DNA of 8,229 bases, from contig JAENJB010000123.1 in the NCBI GenBank assembly GCA_016844565.1, positions 1 through 8,229 on the forward strand, in the 5' to 3' direction. The number at the start of each line of letters is the position of its first letter. The stretch's first letter is position 1. The position numbers and the translations under genes are program-made. Source of the DNA: Dehalococcoidia bacterium. Its GTDB lineage: Bacteria; Chloroflexota; Dehalococcoidia; JAENJB01. This document shows, one piece after another, positions 5,841 to 8,229 of the stretch. The notes under the pieces are model-generated. The model was not told where the DNA came from and did not search any database. It was given only the letters and a program-made list of their open reading frames with translations.

Positions 5841-6366
5841 TGTGAGGCTCCTTGAAGCTGTCCCGCAGCTTCCTCACCGCCCGGTATAACTTGGTGCCCA
5901 CATTTGTCTCGGTCAGGCCTAGCATCCTTGCAATCTGGCGATTGTTGAGTTCAGCGGCAAACTTGAGCCGGATTATCTCTTGTTCCTCTTGAGGCAGCTG
6001 CGCCAGATAGAGATTCAGCTTTTCTGCTTCCTCTTTCAGCTCGAATGCTTCCTCCGGAGAAATCTCGGTGGACGGTCTGTCGCTCACATCATCCAGTGGT
6101 ATGCTGTGCCTTCTGCCGTCTACCCTGTAGTGGTCAACGAGCACATTGCGAGCGATGGAGAACAGCCACGTTGAAAAGGATGCCCTGTCGCTGTTGTACT
6201 TGGCGAAGTTGACCAGTGCCTTTTCGAAAACGGTCGAAGTCAAATTCTCCGCTACTTCCCTGCCGTTTACTCTGTACTTGATGTACCGAAAGACTTTGTC
6301 TAGATACTGGTCGTAGAGTTCAGCAAAGGCCTCCTGAGCACCTTTCGTTTCTCCAATGGAACTCAC
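5833..6366 (-). CDS. ECF-type RNA polymerase sigma factor
   Basis: A 177-residue group IV (extracytoplasmic function) sigma factor that directs RNA polymerase to a dedicated promoter set. Region 2 covers about 13-85: AFAELYDQYLDKVFRYIKYRV, the NLTSTVFEKAL segment, and the promoter-melting motif FSTWLFSIARNVLVDHYR. A short acidic linker (91-116) separates it from region 4 (about 117-171), which has LAQLPQEEQEIIRLKF followed by the helix-turn-helix NNRQIARMLGLTETNVGTKLYRAVRKL. There is no C-terminal extension. The start is GTG 6366, with only a distant GGAG ahead, so the exact start is less certain than for its neighbours. It overlaps the anti-sigma candidate by 8 bases. Intergenic dyads at 6445-6518 may contribute to its control. 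Confidence 0.93.
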   Translation of the reverse strand: MSSIGETKGAQEAFAELYDQYLDKVFRYIKYRVNGREVAENLTSTVFEKALVNFAKYNSDRASFSTWLFSIARNVLVDHYRVDGRRHSIPLDDVSDRPSTEISPEEAFELKEEAEKLNLYLAQLPQEEQEIIRLKFAAELNNRQIARMLGLTETNVGTKLYRAVRKLRDSFKEPHNG

Positions 6367-6453
6367 CTCGGCTCGTCTCCAATTCGAAGCAGACTGCCCA
6401 AGGCTGACCCATCTAACAATAGATACGATGGAACCTCGGGTGTATCACGTGGG

Positions 6454-6482
6454 ATTATGCAGGATTGACGCAAATGCTGCAA
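6454..6482 (-). promoter_or_regulatory. Weak candidate promoter upstream of the ECF sigma gene
   Basis: CATAAT (6454-6459) on the minus strand lies 17 bases from TTGCAG (6477-6482). The -10 is one base from consensus but the -35 matches at only about half its positions. A clear GGAAC/CGTC ECF-type autoregulatory promoter is not visible on the minus strand of this gap. Confidence 0.25.
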
Positions 6483-6493
6483 TTCCGCGAACA

Positions 6494-6516
6494 GGGTCAG
6501 TTCTCACGTGTGACCC
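6494..6516. promoter_or_regulatory. Inverted repeat GGGTCA-N11-TGACCC, possible operator
   Basis: GGGTCA (6494-6499) and TGACCC (6511-6516) are a perfect 6-base dyad with 11 bases between, overlapping a CACGTG palindrome (6505-6510). TGACCCAT recurs at 6405-6412, and TCACGTG recurs at 6445-6451. This clustering in the gap between trmO and the sigma gene suggests a protein-binding region; no regulator is identified. Confidence 0.35.
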
Positions 6517-6533
6517 ATTCGGATTCCTTATAA

Positions 6534-6983
6534 TTACATTCTCGTCATCGCAACCCAACCTGGTTCTATTGGATTGCCTGCATGGTAGTAACTTTCAACA
6601 TAGGGGTGCATGTCCAGCACGGGTGTTCCGTCTATGGCATCTAATCCCTGCACTCTTACCCTATCTCCCTGCACCTCGAGCAATTGCACGACGGACATCC
6701 CGATAGGATTGGGCCGATGTGATGAATGCCAGGCGAATATTCCCAGTTCAGGTATTCCGGCCTTCCTCGTGGGGCGTGCCCTTTTGGTGGCCCTGTCTTC
6801 AGGCGTCACCTTGTGCAACCAGAACAAAACGATGATATGAGAAAAATCAGCCAGTCCCTCGAGGGCTGGAATGTATTCCTCCTTTACGAATATATCCGAG
6901 CAAATGCCCTTCCACCCATGGTGTTCTTTGTCGGTAATGGAATTCCTTACTACTCCTACAGGCTGTAAGTGCACCTCACCCAT
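6534..6983 (-). CDS. trmO: tRNA (N6-threonylcarbamoyladenosine(37)-N6)-methyltransferase TrmO
   Basis: A 149-residue protein of the TsaA/YaeB/TrmO family, which uses S-adenosylmethionine to methylate t6A at position 37 of certain tRNAs in the cytoplasm. The family signatures are clear: VGVVRNSITD near the N-terminus, DFSHIIVLFWLHKV (46-59), GIFAWHSSHRPNPIGMSVVQLLEV (81-104) and GLDAIDGTPVLDMHPY (113-128). It is complete but lacks the extra C-terminal domain of the longer E. coli type. The start is ATG 6983, with no good ribosome binding site. It lies 36 bases after the oxidoreductase remnant and in the same frame as that gene's last codons, so it may be reached by translational read-on or coupling. 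It is unlikely to be functionally tied to the sigma factor downstream. Confidence 0.9.
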   Translation of the reverse strand: MGEVHLQPVGVVRNSITDKEHHGWKGICSDIFVKEEYIPALEGLADFSHIIVLFWLHKVTPEDRATKRARPTRKAGIPELGIFAWHSSHRPNPIGMSVVQLLEVQGDRVRVQGLDAIDGTPVLDMHPYVESYYHAGNPIEPGWVAMTRM

Positions 6984-7019
6984 CGTTTCAATTCTTGCAC
7001 CGTCCTTCCACGATATGAG

Positions 7020-7440
7020 TCACCGGCGTGCCGCCATCCCCAGTTTCTTCGCGGCAAGCTTAGGGAAATCGGGATTGGAAAGCAACCTACGGCCAATGGC
7101 TACCATATCTACTCTCCCTTCCCGAACGATAGCATCAGCATATTCGGGCTCAGTGATATTGCCTACTCCGATGACAGGGACTGCCACTTTAGCCTTTATG
7201 CTCTGAGCCAGCGGCACAAAGTAACCCTGCTCGCTAAGGCGCGCAGGTCGGCTACCACACAGCCCTCCCGAGACATCAATTACATCCGCCCCAGCCTGTT
7301 CTAATCCGAGGTGCAGCCATCCTTTCATCGGCGCCAAAACGATAGAATAGCGGGACGTTCTCTCCGCACGCCCTCTTAACCTCACGGATTACCTCGAGAG
7401 GAAAACGGAGCCTGCCCTCTGGGCTGCCTCCAAACTCATC
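7020..7440 (-). pseudogene. Remnant of an old-yellow-enzyme-family NADH:flavin oxidoreductase
   Basis: Only the C-terminal part of an FMN-dependent old-yellow-enzyme / YqjM-like reductase is present. From 7440 one frame reads DEFGGSPEGRLRFPLEVI and on to YRFGADER, the hallmark DEYGGSLENR region of the family. The homology then switches to another frame at about 7340-7320, continuing as LEQAGADVIDVSGG, YFVPLAQSIKAKVAVPVIGVGNI and VDMVAIGRRLLSNPDFPKLAAKKLG to TGA 7020. The last two motifs are the FMN-phosphate-binding segments. About ten residues expected between GADE and LEQAGAD are missing, so a deletion of about 29-32 bases with frameshift is likely. An in-frame TAG (7456-7458) lies just before the homology begins, and the N-terminal barrel half is absent from the window. 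The gene is therefore dead as sequenced. Confidence 0.82.
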
Positions 7441-7680
7441 TAAAATCACTCTTCTCTAGCAACCCAAACCGAACGATGATGATTTATCCGGTCACACCAC
7501 ATTTGTCAATTTCGTGCGATGTGGAGTAGACCCCTGACACTGGCCGCCTCAGGTCATGTAGGTTCAACCCGGTCCGGGCGGCCATTGCAGAAGATAACAG
7601 AGGGCTGTGATACTCGGGACAGTTCATCGTATTGAATCAGTGAAATTGGCAGCAGGTAACTCCCAGAGGAGGGGTGAACG
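7441..7680. other. Intergenic region between the oxidoreductase remnant and the exported-protein gene
   Basis: There is no open frame of note on either strand and no tRNA-like structure. It contains the perfect inverted repeat TGGCCGCC (7541-7548) / GGCGGCCA (7577-7584) with 28 bases between. It should hold the promoter of the plus-strand gene at 7681, but I see no convincing -35/-10 pair. The missing N-terminal half of the oxidoreductase is not found here. Confidence 0.4.
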
Positions 7681-8229
7681 ATGAATGTGAAGAAGATGCT
7701 CGCCTATCAGGTCGTGGTCGGTCTGGTCCTTGCACTCCTCATGTTCCCGGCGGTGTCGGCCTATGCCCAGGACCCGCAGCCTCCGGAAAACCCGGACCAA
7801 CCGTGGAACCCGCCCGAAAGAGGAGGAGATGCCTTCCTGCCTCCCGGAGTAGAGTCCAAGTCGGCTTCCTCGTACTACCCAACCCCCCGGCCCGGAACGC
7901 CACCGTCGATCATCGATGCCTACTTGATAGATGAGGCCGGCCAAACTCGGACTCAGTTCGGCGATGAGCCGTTCTACCTGGTGGTGCGGGTGAATTCCCC
8001 GGGCCAGTTATACCTGGCGGAGTACTATCCTGCGGGGAGCGGGCTTCAGAGGCACTGGCTCATCTACCGGCATTACCTGGACCATGCCGGCTCCTGGACA
8101 CTCGGACCTTTCTATGCATCGCCACAAGAGCCCGAAGGTCAGCACACCTGGAAGCTGTGGCTCAATGCCTCGGGCGCCTGGGCCCAAAGGCTCACCTATT
8201 TCAGCTATCAACCTGCGTATCCTTACCCA
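7681..8229 (+). CDS. Exported protein of unknown function (partial, continues past the right edge)
   Basis: An open frame of 183 codons runs from ATG 7681 to the last base without a stop. AGGAGG (7667-7672) sits eight bases ahead. The N-terminus is a classic signal peptide: MNVKK, a hydrophobic core (VVVGLVLALLMFPAVSA) and the cleavage site AYA followed by QDPQ (after residue 29). Next comes a Pro-rich low-complexity segment (about 30-78, QPPENPDQPWNPPERGG and PTPRPGTPPS). A beta-rich domain follows, with IIDAYLIDEAGQTRTQFGD, FYLVVRVNSPGQLYLAEYYPAG, and WTLGPFYASPQEPEGQHTWKLWLNA, rich in Tyr and Trp. It resembles a secreted or surface beta-sandwich, but I do not recognise a named family. It is transcribed away from the rest of the window. 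Confidence 0.82.
   Translation, partial: MNVKKMLAYQVVVGLVLALLMFPAVSAYAQDPQPPENPDQPWNPPERGGDAFLPPGVESKSASSYYPTPRPGTPPSIIDAYLIDEAGQTRTQFGDEPFYLVVRVNSPGQLYLAEYYPAGSGLQRHWLIYRHYLDHAGSWTLGPFYASPQEPEGQHTWKLWLNASGAWAQRLTYFSYQPAYPYP

Overview
This window looks like chromosomal DNA of an uncultured, moderately GC-rich bacterium, plausibly a Chloroflexota (Dehalococcoidia-like) lineage. That placement is an inference from a combination of features: an ECF sigma / membrane anti-sigma pair, DUF5666 and DUF4389 proteins, a CxxCH di-heme tail with the PADHxGRT spacing, and a TGTCATTCC-type interspersed repeat. No rRNA or phylogenetic marker is present to prove it. Most ribosome binding sites are strong GGAGG or AAGGAG types.

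Layout. A plus-strand gene end (1-136) converges on a small winged-helix-like gene (140-433, minus). From there to about 7440 every gene is on the minus strand. In transcription order, right to left, these are: a decayed old-yellow-enzyme-family oxidoreductase remnant (7020-7440); trmO (6534-6983); an ECF sigma factor (5833-6366); its overlapping membrane anti-sigma candidate (5013-5840); a SIMPL-domain lipoprotein (4100-4873); a tandem DUF4389 membrane protein broken by a frameshift (3368-3990); a DUF5666 plus di-heme exported protein, also broken (2258-3167); an 87-residue orphan (1884-2147); and an M24 (creatinase / Xaa-Pro peptidase fold) protein that has lost every metal ligand (559-1719). 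A plus-strand exported protein (7681 onward) runs off the right edge.

How they may work together. The overlapping sigma/anti-sigma genes are a standard cell-surface signalling pair. Anti-sigma, SIMPL lipoprotein, DUF4389 and DUF5666-haem genes follow in the same direction, and all encode envelope or exported products, so they are reasonable candidates for an envelope or redox-stress regulon. DUF4389 and the haem gene each have their own candidate promoter, so this is probably several transcripts rather than one operon. Three genes (oxidoreductase, DUF4389, DUF5666-haem) each carry a frame break together with an apparent loss of roughly 17-32 bases. That is either real gene decay or an assembly/sequencing artefact, and it must be resolved before any of them is interpreted.
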